From Myxococcota bacterium (GTDB lineage: Bacteria > Myxococcota_A > Polyangia > HGW-17), in assembly GCA_018821745.1 (NCBI GenBank), contig JAHJLU010000080.1:1-15994 (forward strand): DNA of 15,994 nt. The letters run 5' to 3'. Shown here in pieces: positions 7,658 through 15,011 of the stretch (its first letter is position 1; each line of letters starts with the position of its first letter). A program made the translations under genes and the position numbers. The notes under the pieces are model-generated. The model was not told the origin of the DNA. It did not search any database and saw only the letters and a program-made list of their open reading frames with translations.

Positions 7658-8146
7658 ATGGAACCCTCCACTGCGAAACTCCATGGTGATCAACTGGCCG
7701 CTCTCCTTGAGGGGAGCGATGATTTTCTGGTCAACGCCAGCCAGTTCTGTGCCTTTGTCTGGCATGTTTTTCCCCGGATCAACTGGGCGGGGTTTTATCT
7801 TTTGCGCTCCACAAAGCTCTATCTCGGGCCATTTCAGGGAAAAGTCGCCTGTAATCCCATCGAGATCGGGGAGGGGGTATGCGGGACCAGTTTTATGCGG
7901 CGGCGTTCTGTTGTAGTCGAGGAGGTGGAGTCCTTTGAAGGACACATCGCCTGTGATCCCGATTCCCGATCGGAGCTGGTGGTTCCCCTTTTGCACAAAA
8001 ACGACTGCCTGGGTGTTTTTGACATGGACAGCCCTGTCCCGGCTCGCTTTGGTGCCGCCGACCAGCGGCTCATGGAGGAACTGGTCGCTGTTTTCATGGA
8101 GCGGACCCATTTTTGCCCCTCACTGTTGAAATATCCACTGCGATGA
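7658..8146 (+). CDS. msrC: Free methionine-R-sulfoxide reductase (fRMsr, GAF domain)
   Basis: The 162-residue protein matches the YebR/MsrC family, which reduces free L-methionine-R-sulfoxide in the cytoplasm using cysteine chemistry recycled by thioredoxin-type donors. It is a single GAF domain. Cys65 (GPFQGKVAC), Cys75 (GEGVCGT) and Cys99 (GHIACD) have spacings of 10 and 24, identical to the three functional cysteines at 84, 94 and 118 of the E. coli enzyme, so the full catalytic set is present. INWAGFYLL (41-49) and SELVVPLLHKN (105-115) are also typical. The ATG at 7658 gives a length close to E. coli YebR (165 residues); the adjacent ATG at 7655 is equally possible, and no strong ribosome binding site decides. 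The frame is open farther upstream, but that stretch is unlike the family. It is divergent from rqcH across about 170 bp. Confidence 0.93.
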   Translation: MEPSTAKLHGDQLAALLEGSDDFLVNASQFCAFVWHVFPRINWAGFYLLRSTKLYLGPFQGKVACNPIEIGEGVCGTSFMRRRSVVVEEVESFEGHIACDPDSRSELVVPLLHKNDCLGVFDMDSPVPARFGAADQRLMEELVAVFMERTHFCPSLLKYPLR

Positions 8147-8223
8147 TAATATATGAGAATCCGGGTGGCATCTCTGTCTGGAGCTCGGGTTCACTACCAA
8201 TTTTTCCCTGTGACCACTTTTTT

Positions 8224-8252
8224 TTAACTTTCCCCAATTGATCTGCTATATT
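8224..8252 (+). promoter_or_regulatory. Probable sigma70-type promoter for the Cys-rich microprotein gene
   Basis: TTAACT (8224-8229, four of six matches to TTGACA) and TATATT (8247-8252, five of six matches to TATAAT) are separated by 17 bp, directly after a T-rich run. Initiation would fall near 8259, leaving a leader of about 42 bases before the microprotein start at 8301. Confidence 0.5.
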
Positions 8253-8300
8253 TTTAAAACGGCCCGCGAGCCGAGTTCCAATTACCCAAAGGAGTTATCC

Positions 8301-8417
8301 ATGGCAAAAAAATGTTCCTACTGTCGTCACACCGAATGTTCCCGATGCAGAACCGAGCAGGCAAAAGGCAAATCAGGATATTGCTGCCAGTGCCATCGCA
8401 CCGGCGTTATGAAATAA
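8301..8417 (+). CDS. Cys-rich 38-residue microprotein, probable metal binder
   Basis: The frame runs from ATG at 8301 to TAA at 8415-8417 and is preceded by AAAGGAG with a 6-bp spacer to the start, the best ribosome binding site in this part of the window, and by a plausible promoter. The 38-residue product has seven cysteines: Cys5 and Cys8 (CSYC), Cys13 and Cys16 (CSRC), and Cys28, Cys29, Cys31 (CCQC), plus His10 and His32 and many Lys/Arg. The CxxC pairs look like a zinc-ribbon or other thiol metal site; the high charge could also suit RNA or protein binding. There is no signal peptide, so it should be cytoplasmic. I recognise no family. It is 154 bp downstream of msrC on the same strand and converges on the ABC exporter gene, 101 bp away. 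Being so short, it could be missed by automatic gene finders. Confidence 0.75.
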   Translation: MAKKCSYCRHTECSRCRTEQAKGKSGYCCQCHRTGVMK

Positions 8418-8518
8418 TTCCCGCCCTTTTTTTCTTTCACAACAGATTTTTTTCAGGGGCTTGACACCATAGGTGGATTGCCCGCCAAAGCGTGATCCGG
8501 AAACCAGGAACCCACCGG

Positions 8519-10408
8519 TCAGTCCAGGACCTGAATATTCCAGAAGTGTTTATACAGTCCACCCTCGGTGAGGAGCTCCTCGTGGGTGCCTTGCTGAACG
8601 ATCCTGCCCCCGTCAAGGACCGCGATACGGTCCGCTTTTTTGGCTGTGGTCATGCGGTGGGTGATGATTATGACGGCGCTGTGATCTTTTTGACAGTGGA
8701 GCAGGTTCATGATTGCAAGCTCATGCTCCGCGTCGAGCTGGTTTGTGCCTTCATCGATGATGATAAAGGGGCGCCGCTGGAGCAGTGCCCTGGTAATGAC
8801 CACCATCTGTGCTTCTCCACCCGAGAGGGTGATCTCGTCACCGATGAGGCCATCGAGCCCCTCCTCAAGGGATTCCCATTTTTTGGCAAACCCCATCTCG
8901 CCCAAAAGAGCGATAATGGTCTCATCGGTCGGCTTTGACGCAAGGTCCGGGGTGCCCAGGAGCAGATTATCCCGAAGGGAGAAGTTCTCCAGCAGAAAGG
9001 GTTGCTGCGTTACCAGGGAGAAGTGCTCCCGGGCGGCGCGTGTGGAGCAGTTCGTGAGGGGTGTGCTCCCCAGATGGATATTTCCCTCCTTTGGATCGTA
9101 GCTTCGCATGAGCAGCCGGGTGAGGGTGGTCTTGCCGCTCCCGTTTTTTCCCACCACCGCCGTTATGCTGCCCGCGGGGAAGGTGTGTGACAGGCCCTTT
9201 AGGATGGTCTTCTCCCGCGACTTGTCCTCCATGAGCCGCTCCCACTCCTTGACAAGCTCCCAGTCGGCGCTCCACATCTCCCGATTTTTCCCTGCCAAAT
9301 TCAACTCTTTTACCAGATGAGAGATGTATGCCCTCTCTTCGTCCATGAGCCCCGGATAGGAGAAGGTGATGTTCTCCAGGCGGATCTCTCCTGGCTCGCC
9401 CTTTGCCTGAGGGTCGATGAGGGTCTCATCAATGCGGCTCTTCATGGAGAGGAAAAATCCCAACTGCACCATTACCGTGCGCAGATGATACCAGTCACTC
9501 ATCTTCTGGTTGAGCTCCGAGATTGCCGACTGGAGGGTGACGGCGTAAAGCGTGATCATGGTGAAGGTGCCGATGGAGATCTCCCCTGCCAGGACCGCGA
9601 GTCCCATGAAAGCAGCCGTGAGGAGCAGGGTGAAGTTTTCCGTGAGGGAATAGAGGAGCGCATAGGAGATCTTGATGGACTCTTCCTTAACCTCCATGGT
9701 GACCGCTTCACGGCGCCTGTGAAAATACCGGGGCATGATCTGTTTCTCTCCGGAGACACTCAGGAGCTGGTGGAAGTGGTATCGCAGGAGGAACATGAGC
9801 TCATGGGTGCCCGCCAGGGCTTTCTCCTTGAAGAGCCTGTAGGCGTTCTCCCGTTTCATTTTGGAGCGGGTGAGCATGAACTGGATCACGCCAAAGGAGA
9901 GAACTATGGCGAGAACTTTCAGGGAAGTCAGGGCGACGATGGGTATAATGCCCGCCAGGGCCAGTGACATACCCAGGCTGGTTCGCACAAAACGGAGGAC
10001 TGACCAGGGCAGTTGTCCCATATCAAAAAAAATGAAAATAAGGCGCCGGTTTTTCGGATTTTCCAGGAAGCCCGCGTCGAGCGTTTCCATTTTTTTATAT
10101 AGGTGGCGATCCATCTCCATGGCCATTCTCTCCCGGGCCAGGGTATCCAGGAAGCGCTCTCCACCACCGCAGAGGGTCCCAAGGCCCTTTGCCAGGAAAA
10201 TGGCGCCGATAAAAAAGAAGAACATACCTGCGGGGGAGTGGAAGAAGGGGAGCCAGGAGGACTTTCCCTCAAATATTTCTATCTCCCGTTTTCCAAGGTA
10301 AGGGAGCAAAATGGCCAGGAGGCTCTGGATGAGTGTCAGGCACAGGGAGAAAACCACCAACCCCTTGTTTTTGACCAGAACAGCGCGAACGATTTTACGG
10401 GGATTCAT
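8519..10408 (-). CDS. Fused ABC exporter (membrane domain plus ATPase) with an inserted segment before Walker A
   Basis: The 629-residue protein has an N-terminal type I exporter membrane domain (about 1-325, hydrophobic segments near 17-38, 61-79, 143-180 and 248-293) and a C-terminal nucleotide-binding domain. The ATPase motifs are complete: A-loop Tyr351 in FSYPG, Walker A GKNGSGKT (420-427), Q-loop QQP (468-470), signature LSGGE (528-532), Walker B FIIIDE (548-553) and H-loop His584. Between the A-loop and Walker A there is an extra, highly charged helical-looking stretch of roughly 47 residues (354-400) that ordinary exporters lack. It would act as a homodimer or a half of a heterodimer; no partner gene is adjacent. 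The start at 10408 lies 6 bp after the stop of the GTPase-TPR gene, so the two are almost certainly co-expressed. The substrate cannot be read from the sequence. Confidence 0.92.
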   Translation of the reverse strand: MNPRKIVRAVLVKNKGLVVFSLCLTLIQSLLAILLPYLGKREIEIFEGKSSWLPFFHSPAGMFFFFIGAIFLAKGLGTLCGGGERFLDTLARERMAMEMDRHLYKKMETLDAGFLENPKNRRLIFIFFDMGQLPWSVLRFVRTSLGMSLALAGIIPIVALTSLKVLAIVLSFGVIQFMLTRSKMKRENAYRLFKEKALAGTHELMFLLRYHFHQLLSVSGEKQIMPRYFHRRREAVTMEVKEESIKISYALLYSLTENFTLLLTAAFMGLAVLAGEISIGTFTMITLYAVTLQSAISELNQKMSDWYHLRTVMVQLGFFLSMKSRIDETLIDPQAKGEPGEIRLENITFSYPGLMDEERAYISHLVKELNLAGKNREMWSADWELVKEWERLMEDKSREKTILKGLSHTFPAGSITAVVGKNGSGKTTLTRLLMRSYDPKEGNIHLGSTPLTNCSTRAAREHFSLVTQQPFLLENFSLRDNLLLGTPDLASKPTDETIIALLGEMGFAKKWESLEEGLDGLIGDEITLSGGEAQMVVITRALLQRRPFIIIDEGTNQLDAEHELAIMNLLHCQKDHSAVIIITHRMTTAKKADRIAVLDGGRIVQQGTHEELLTEGGLYKHFWNIQVLD

Positions 10409-10414
10409 GGGGTC

Positions 10415-12436
10415 TCAGTCGACCGAGAGCCCCTGGGGAAGGGAAAAACAGGAGAGGAGTTTGACAAAATTATTGAACTCATGGGAAAAGACCATGTTTC
10501 TTCCGTTCACTTCAAGGAGATTTTGTGCCCGCTCCATCTGCCCCGAAGCGATGGCAGTGAGGATGGCGGATTCAATGAAGGGCTGATAGGAGGGATCATC
10601 CTCAAACTCCAGCGCGGCGACCTGAGCGGCCTCCTGAAACAGCTCGTGGGCCTTTGATTTCTGCCCCAGATATTCGTAGGCCAGCCCCAGGGCGAGGTAG
10701 ACCCAACTGATATCATTTCCACGCTCCATGGCCTCTTCAAGGCGCTCCACGGCTTTCTTCATATTGCCGTCTATGAGGTCTGCATATCCCATGAGGTAGA
10801 GAATTCCGAAATTTTCCGGATCTTTTTCCAGCAGACTCTTGAGGATGGGGAGCGCCTCCAATGCATTGCCGTGGTCCAGGTGGGCTGAGGCCAGGGTGAG
10901 CAGGAAATCTTCCGATGTGTCACAGGCCGCCCTGTGGTTATTGTACAGCTCTCTGAGATCGTCGTAGCGATTGGTCTCAAAATAGAGGTGGGAAGCGAGG
11001 AGGATGGTCTCCCAATCCTGGGGAGCCATGGCGAATGCTCTATCGAGCTTCTGAACGCCACGCTCAGCTTCTCCGTAAACCAGATGGAGTCTGAGCATGT
11101 TCAGCAGCACGCTCATGTTTTCCGCATCAAGGGATAGCGCCTTCTCCAGAAGCCTCACCGCGTGGTGGTAATTGTCGAGGTTGTTGCAACACCGGGCCAT
11201 CTCTTCAAGTCGCTGGGGGGTCTCCTCGAGGGCGGTGCTAAACCTTGAGTGGGTGAGGGCGATATAGAGATCTTCGGTCTCACGCAGGATCATCCCCAGT
11301 TTATCGTGGAAGGGGAGGCGCTCGGCTGGTGTTTCAAGGCCCAGACCGCAATAGGAACCCAGAAAACCCTCTTCCAGATCAAGATCTTCCAAGTTCTGCT
11401 TGAGGATCTCTTCCATCTCTTGAGGGTTCACAAGGCGACAGTCTCCCCAAGGTATGTGAAAATTCCAGATGGCCTCAAGGGTCCTCGCCAGGGCAAATTC
11501 ATTCTCCATGGGATCATTGGCAGTGCACCGGAAGGTCAGCGATGAGAGCCCGTCGGTGGAGATGTGATCCGTGGCCTCAGCAGGAGGAAGATCTTCAAGA
11601 ATATTCAAAAAATCGTCCTCCCCCATGATGCATTTCTGGTGCTCATCGTGGGAGATGAGGGAGAAGTGGAGGTCTCCCTTCTTTCCGATGAGGGTATAAC
11701 ACTCCGGATCACCGGGAGCCTCTTTGGTTTTGCAGAAGACCACACCCTTCACCTGATCGTAGTGGGAGGATTCCCTGGAGAGAAGCTCGGTGAGATCTTG
11801 AAGGGAGAACCATCCCCAGGCGGAAAATTCCATGGTGCGCATGGAGGCGGGAGGGTTGCAGGAGCGAAGGTTCATGCGGGCAGGGTTTTTCCACCCTTTT
11901 AAGATTGGAAACCACGGGAAATCCTTGTCGGAGGTTACCAATTTCTCCAGGAGAGGCGTGGTGAGTTTCTGGACAGCCTTCGGGCTGGCACCCTCACACC
12001 AGAAAACATCGGTTGCGGACTCGAAGCTCTCCAGCCAGGACGGATCATATGTCTCCAGTTCAAGCTCCTGGGGATCAATAACGGTAATAACACGGATATT
12101 TACCACTTCGGCACGCACCAGCTCAAGGAGCACCCGGGGCATGGAGCCCAGATCTTTGAGTTCCACCATGAACTGGGTGGGGCGCAGAGCCCCCAGAGCC
12201 AGATCCATGAGGGCGGAAAACTCCAGATTATGGGTGGAGATCACATCACTACCGAGGGAGAAAGCCGATACCGTGGCGTCGCTGCTGACACGGAACACAT
12301 CAATGGGGATTCCTTCATCCTCTTCAATGAAAACATGAATCTTCTCATGGTTCCGGTTGGCAATAAATCGGTTGAGCAGGTTGGTTTTGCCGCTCTGGCT
12401 GGTTCCGGCTATCAGGGTGACGCCCGTGTTTTTCAT
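10415..12436 (-). CDS. Degenerate CobW/COG0523-like P-loop GTPase domain fused to a TPR domain
   Basis: The product has 673 residues. The N-terminus resembles G3E-family CobW/COG0523 metallochaperone GTPases: TLIAGTSQSGKTNLLNRF (7-24) contains a good P-loop (11-18), VELKDLGSMP (91-100) sits where CobW proteins have E-(S/T)-G-L-x-D-P, and VITVIDPQEL (116-125) matches the switch-side strand VVTVVD. The hallmark metal motif CxCC is missing (the position reads GSDVIS), and the guanine-specifying NKxD is replaced by WCEG. Residues about 186-260, with GVVFC (231-235), resemble the CobW C-terminal domain. Residues about 395-645 form TPR-like helical repeats (YHHAVRLLEKALSLDAEN, ALPILKSLLEKDPENFG, KAVERLEEAM, YLALGLAYEYLGQ). 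It has no signal or membrane segment. It starts 80 bp after cbiO and is followed at once by the ABC exporter. A role in metal handling or as a regulatory scaffold is an inference; another P-loop family remains possible. Confidence 0.7.
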   Translation of the reverse strand: MKNTGVTLIAGTSQSGKTNLLNRFIANRNHEKIHVFIEEDEGIPIDVFRVSSDATVSAFSLGSDVISTHNLEFSALMDLALGALRPTQFMVELKDLGSMPRVLLELVRAEVVNIRVITVIDPQELELETYDPSWLESFESATDVFWCEGASPKAVQKLTTPLLEKLVTSDKDFPWFPILKGWKNPARMNLRSCNPPASMRTMEFSAWGWFSLQDLTELLSRESSHYDQVKGVVFCKTKEAPGDPECYTLIGKKGDLHFSLISHDEHQKCIMGEDDFLNILEDLPPAEATDHISTDGLSSLTFRCTANDPMENEFALARTLEAIWNFHIPWGDCRLVNPQEMEEILKQNLEDLDLEEGFLGSYCGLGLETPAERLPFHDKLGMILRETEDLYIALTHSRFSTALEETPQRLEEMARCCNNLDNYHHAVRLLEKALSLDAENMSVLLNMLRLHLVYGEAERGVQKLDRAFAMAPQDWETILLASHLYFETNRYDDLRELYNNHRAACDTSEDFLLTLASAHLDHGNALEALPILKSLLEKDPENFGILYLMGYADLIDGNMKKAVERLEEAMERGNDISWVYLALGLAYEYLGQKSKAHELFQEAAQVAALEFEDDPSYQPFIESAILTAIASGQMERAQNLLEVNGRNMVFSHEFNNFVKLLSCFSLPQGLSVD

Positions 12437-12460
12437 AATAATACCCCCGAGGTTGGATTC

Positions 12461-12489
12461 ATACTACCGTTTTCGTTCTGATCAGGCAA
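12461..12489 (-). promoter_or_regulatory. Possible internal promoter for the GTPase-TPR and ABC exporter genes
   Basis: In the 80-bp gap after cbiO the minus strand reads TTGCCT (12489-12484), 17 bp, then TAGTAT (12466-12461), each four of six consensus bases. Initiation near 12454 would leave a leader of about 18 bases that still contains the GGGGGT ribosome binding site (six bases before the start at 12436). The gene pair could therefore be expressed separately from the uptake operon. Confidence 0.4.
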
Positions 12490-12516
12490 CCGCATATGAA
12501 GAAAAAGGGAACGCTC

Positions 12517-13218
12517 TCAGTAGAGCCCCACCTTCGAGAGGAGGTCCCTGTCCTTCAGGAGGATTTCAGGGTCACCCTGTGCGGCCAGAGTACCCCTGTG
12601 GAGAATGAACACCCTGGAGCACAGGGAGGAGACTATGCCCAGATCATGGGAGATAATGACCATGGTCATGGGCAGGGTTTTCAGAAGGCGCTTCAGTTTT
12701 CTTCGCCCGCGGGGATCCAGGGCTGCCACGGGTTCATCAAGGCACAGAACCGAAGGAGACATGGCGAGGACAGTGGCCAGGGCGGCCCGTTTTTTTTCGC
12801 CCACGCTCAGTGTTGCAGCAGATCGCTCCTCGTATCCCTCCAGTCCCACGGTCTTGAGAGTGCTGGAAATGAGCGCCGGGATATCCTCACCGGATATCCC
12901 CATGTTGCGCAGTCCAAACGCCACATCCTCAAAGATGGAATGCAAAAAGAGCTGATCATCGGGGTTCTGAAACACCATCCCGACCTGTCGACGTATGGTG
13001 GTGAGGTTCTTCTGGATTACGGGGAGATCCCCAATCCTGACGCTGGCGCTTTGGGCCAGGGTCCCGTTGAAATGATAAAGGAGGGTAGATTTTCCCGCAC
13101 CATTGGCCCCCACAATAGCGACCTTCTCACCGGCATCAATGGAGAGAGAGATGTCTCTGAGCGCTTTTTGTCCACCGGGATACCGGAAACTGAGGTTTTC
13201 CACTGTGATCAGACTCAT
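12517..13218 (-). CDS. cbiO: ECF nickel/cobalt transporter ATPase CbiO
   Basis: The 233-residue ATP-binding subunit of the uptake complex energises transport by CbiM/CbiQ at the inner membrane. It has A-loop Tyr13 (FRYPGG), Walker A GANGAGKS (37-44), the ECF-type Q-loop VFQNPDDQLF (82-91), signature LSVGEKKR (137-144), Walker B VLCLDEP (157-163) and H-loop His191. The VFQNPDDQLF and LSVGEKKR forms are typical of CbiO/NikO/EcfA ATPases. The start at 13218 overlaps the cbiQ stop as ATGA, so translation is coupled; upstream in-frame codons to 13362 lie within cbiQ and are not used. A single ATPase gene implies a homodimer. The length is slightly under the 270-280 residues of many EcfA proteins and lacks their longer C-terminal tail, which is common in dedicated Ni/Co systems. 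Confidence 0.94.
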   Translation of the reverse strand: MSLITVENLSFRYPGGQKALRDISLSIDAGEKVAIVGANGAGKSTLLYHFNGTLAQSASVRIGDLPVIQKNLTTIRRQVGMVFQNPDDQLFLHSIFEDVAFGLRNMGISGEDIPALISSTLKTVGLEGYEERSAATLSVGEKKRAALATVLAMSPSVLCLDEPVAALDPRGRRKLKRLLKTLPMTMVIISHDLGIVSSLCSRVFILHRGTLAAQGDPEILLKDRDLLSKVGLY

Positions 13219-13937
13219 GGCCACAAACCTGACAGGAGGGTCAGGGCAAACAGGGAAATGGCCCCCCCCATGAGTAAAAAATCTGCGGGTTTCATTGATT
13301 CTTGAGGAGCATGGAGAGATTGGCTTGTGTATCCCCGGGAGATCATCGCCCGGTGAATACACTCACCTCTCCCGTGGGCCCGAATAAAGAGAGAACCGGC
13401 CATAAATCCCAGGACACGGGCCTGCCAGAACCAGCGGGATCCATACCCCCTGCTGGCGGCGGCACGTCTCATCTTTGCCAGCTCGTTTCCGATCATGGCC
13501 ATGTATCGTACTGTGAAGCTCAGGAGTTCAAGAAAAAGACCGGGGATCCTGAACCAGGACAAACCACCGAGCAGTTGATGAAGGGGGGTGGTGTGGAGGA
13601 GGAGGGCCACACAGAAAAGGGAGAGGGCGGTCCTGACAGTGAGATTGCGTGCCACGGTAAGGGCCGTCTCGCTCATGGCCAGGGAACCTATGTGGATTGT
13701 GTCTCCTCCTCCTTTTGTGAAGATCAGGACGAGGCAGGTGCCAGCGAGAATTGGCACCGAGAGAAGAAGGGGTGCGAGGAGCCGCCTTGGGGGGAATTTC
13801 GTAGTGATGGCCATCGCGAGGAGGAAGAGGGCCGGGACCCAGAAGAGCCGGGGTTGGTCCGCGGGAATAGAGAGTGTCAGCAGCAGCGCGCCCAGGAAGA
13901 TGATAATTTTAGAGCGGGGATCTCTCGGCGTGATCAT
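13215..13937 (-). CDS. cbiQ: ECF nickel/cobalt transporter transmembrane coupling subunit CbiQ
   Basis: The 240-residue T-component links the ATPase to the metal-binding subunit. It has hydrophobic segments near 10-24, 30-45, 54-74, 103-115, 130-148 and 218-238. The two short coupling-helix motifs that T-components present to the ATPase are seen as SRGYGS (162-167) and SRGYTS (200-205), both slight variants of the usual Ala-Arg-Gly. The start at 13937 has GAGGGG eight bases upstream and overlaps the cbiN stop (ATGA). An upstream open frame to 14252 is antisense-like sequence within cbiN and is not part of the gene. Gene order M-N-Q-O with overlaps at each junction indicates one translationally coupled operon. 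Confidence 0.93.
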   Translation of the reverse strand: MITPRDPRSKIIIFLGALLLTLSIPADQPRLFWVPALFLLAMAITTKFPPRRLLAPLLLSVPILAGTCLVLIFTKGGGDTIHIGSLAMSETALTVARNLTVRTALSLFCVALLLHTTPLHQLLGGLSWFRIPGLFLELLSFTVRYMAMIGNELAKMRRAAASRGYGSRWFWQARVLGFMAGSLFIRAHGRGECIHRAMISRGYTSQSLHAPQESMKPADFLLMGGAISLFALTLLSGLWP

Positions 13938-14266
13938 GAAGATTTCCCCTCGCTCGGGCGGGTTGGATCCCCGGATTTGGGGGAGGGGGTTTTTCTTTTC
14001 AGCAGCGTGGCCAGAAGAAAAACTGTCATGAAGGCAAGGAGAGTCCCAGTCAATCCGCTCAGGGCAGTGGAGGCTTTTGCCTGGGAAATACCGGGGAAAG
14101 AATACTCCCGAAAGGGCCCCTTGCCCTCCTTTGCCCTGGCGATAAAGCCCGAGTCTTTGGCGGTACGTTCCAGTCCGTCGGGGGAGTCCGATGCCATGGG
14201 GGAACCCAAAATAGCCAACAAGACGGCAAAGGCAAGGAGTAGCGGAATCCATGATTTTTTTAACAA
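13934..14266 (-). CDS. cbiN: PDGLE-domain accessory membrane subunit CbiN/NikN
   Basis: The 110-residue protein has an N-terminal membrane segment or signal anchor (about 5-23), a periplasmic stretch containing the diagnostic PDGLE motif (29-33, in SDSPDGLERTAKDSGF) and FPGI (57-60), a second membrane segment (about 68-89) and a basic cytoplasmic tail. Two-helix small subunits of this kind assist CbiM/NikM in metal loading. From memory, the PDGLE form is seen in NikN-type and NikMN fusion proteins more than in classical CbiN, which leans toward nickel but does not settle it. The start is an unusual TTG at 14266 that overlaps the cbiM stop in TTGTTAA. It is supported by GGAGG at 14278-14274, seven bases upstream, and no ATG is available before residue 24. 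Confidence 0.88.
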   Translation of the reverse strand: MLKKSWIPLLLAFAVLLAILGSPMASDSPDGLERTAKDSGFIARAKEGKGPFREYSFPGISQAKASTALSGLTGTLLAFMTVFLLATLLKRKTPSPKSGDPTRPSEGKSS

Positions 14267-14913
14267 GGGTGCTCCTCCGTGGGTTTCCAGGTTGAGACCA
14301 GATCCGGGCGTCTGGTTATGAGCAGTGAGAGAGCGGCTCCCGTGATAACGGCCTCGCCGAGCCCGATGAGAGAGTGAACTCCTCCCATGGCGTACAGGGA
14401 TAGTTTCAGAGGAAGAAGACCTGAGATGCTCAGTTCAACCGCCGCCGCCAGGGCAGCCAGCAGGACCGAAAACCAGGCGAAGAGAGCTCCGCTGATCACA
14501 AAAGCGCTTCTCCCCCGCAGGAGATAGAGGGTGAAGCGAAAGCCAAGCCAGGGAAGCATGCCCCCTACTATGGCCATGTTGAATACATTGGTCCCCAGCG
14601 CACTGATTCCCCCGTCGCCAAAAAGCAGAGCCTGCAATGTCAGAACAGTTGCCATGACCACCATCCCCGGGAAAGGACCCACCAGCACCATGGTCAGGAA
14701 GGCGCCAAGGAAGTGGCCGCTGGTCCCGGCTCCCACGGGAAAGTTGAGCATCTGGGCGGCGAAGACAAAGGCGGCGGTAACCCCCATGAGGGGCATGTGA
14801 CGATCCTCCATGTGGATCCTGGACTGCCGCAGGGAATAGCCCAGCGCCACCACCGAGGTTGCCCCCAGGGAGAGGTTGACAGGGAGGGAGATAAATCCGT
14901 CGGGGATATGCAT
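14260..14913 (-). CDS. cbiM: ECF nickel/cobalt transporter metal-binding subunit CbiM/NikM
   Basis: The 217-residue substrate-specific S-component of the uptake complex lies in the inner membrane. The family hallmark N-terminus MHIPDGFIS is complete, with His2, a metal ligand in the solved NikM structure. His67 in GTSGHFLGAF is at exactly the position of the second conserved His. ALGTNVFNMA (105-114) and GEAVITGAAL (186-195) are further family stretches, and the rest forms the expected six to seven helices. The start at 14913 was chosen because the ligand geometry needs Met-His at the very N-terminus; GGAG lies five bases upstream. An in-frame extension to 14946 would destroy the motif. Whether it carries Ni2+ or Co2+ cannot be decided, because no cobalamin riboswitch or metal enzyme gene is next to it. 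It is the first gene of cbiMNQO, 98 bp after gcvPB. Confidence 0.95.
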   Translation of the reverse strand: MHIPDGFISLPVNLSLGATSVVALGYSLRQSRIHMEDRHMPLMGVTAAFVFAAQMLNFPVGAGTSGHFLGAFLTMVLVGPFPGMVVMATVLTLQALLFGDGGISALGTNVFNMAIVGGMLPWLGFRFTLYLLRGRSAFVISGALFAWFSVLLAALAAAVELSISGLLPLKLSLYAMGGVHSLIGLGEAVITGAALSLLITRRPDLVSTWKPTEEHPC

Positions 14914-14970
14914 CGAGACTCCACGGCCCGGGTACTGTGCTGTCATGGGTCCGTGCAGTGTTTATTACTA

Positions 14971-14990
14971 AATTGACAATTGTATTACAA
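14971..14990 (-). promoter_or_regulatory. Two adjoining small inverted repeats upstream of cbiM, possible operator
   Basis: The gap between gcvPB and cbiM holds two perfect 5-1-5 palindromes that share two bases: AATTG-A-CAATT at 14971-14981 and TTGTA-T-TACAA at 14980-14990 (plus-strand reading). The surrounding 14961-14990 is AT-rich against GC-rich flanks, as expected for a promoter/operator. A regulator such as NikR or a Fur-family protein would make sense for an uptake operon, but the sites do not match a consensus that I can name. Confidence 0.35.
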
Positions 14991-15011
14991 GCCCCAATGG
15001 GCAGTTGACTG

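Noticed and set aside
7484..8110. N-terminal extension of the RqcH frame by 209 codons
   Set aside because: It is antisense to msrC, and the family N-terminus begins at 7483 with its own ribosome binding site.
8461..8489. Perfect TTGACA as a plus-strand promoter
   Set aside because: No acceptable -10 hexamer lies 16-18 bp downstream, and no plus-strand gene follows.
9317..9967. Plus-strand open frame of 216 codons
   Set aside because: It is antisense to the membrane and ATPase domains of the ABC exporter and has no ribosome binding site or recognisable motif.
14991..15002. GCCC/GGGC hairpin after gcvPB as a terminator
   Set aside because: The stem is only four base pairs and no T run follows on the minus strand.
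14914..15011. Cobalamin riboswitch upstream of cbiM
   Set aside because: The gap is only 98 bp and contains no B12-box-like sequence or the expected stems.
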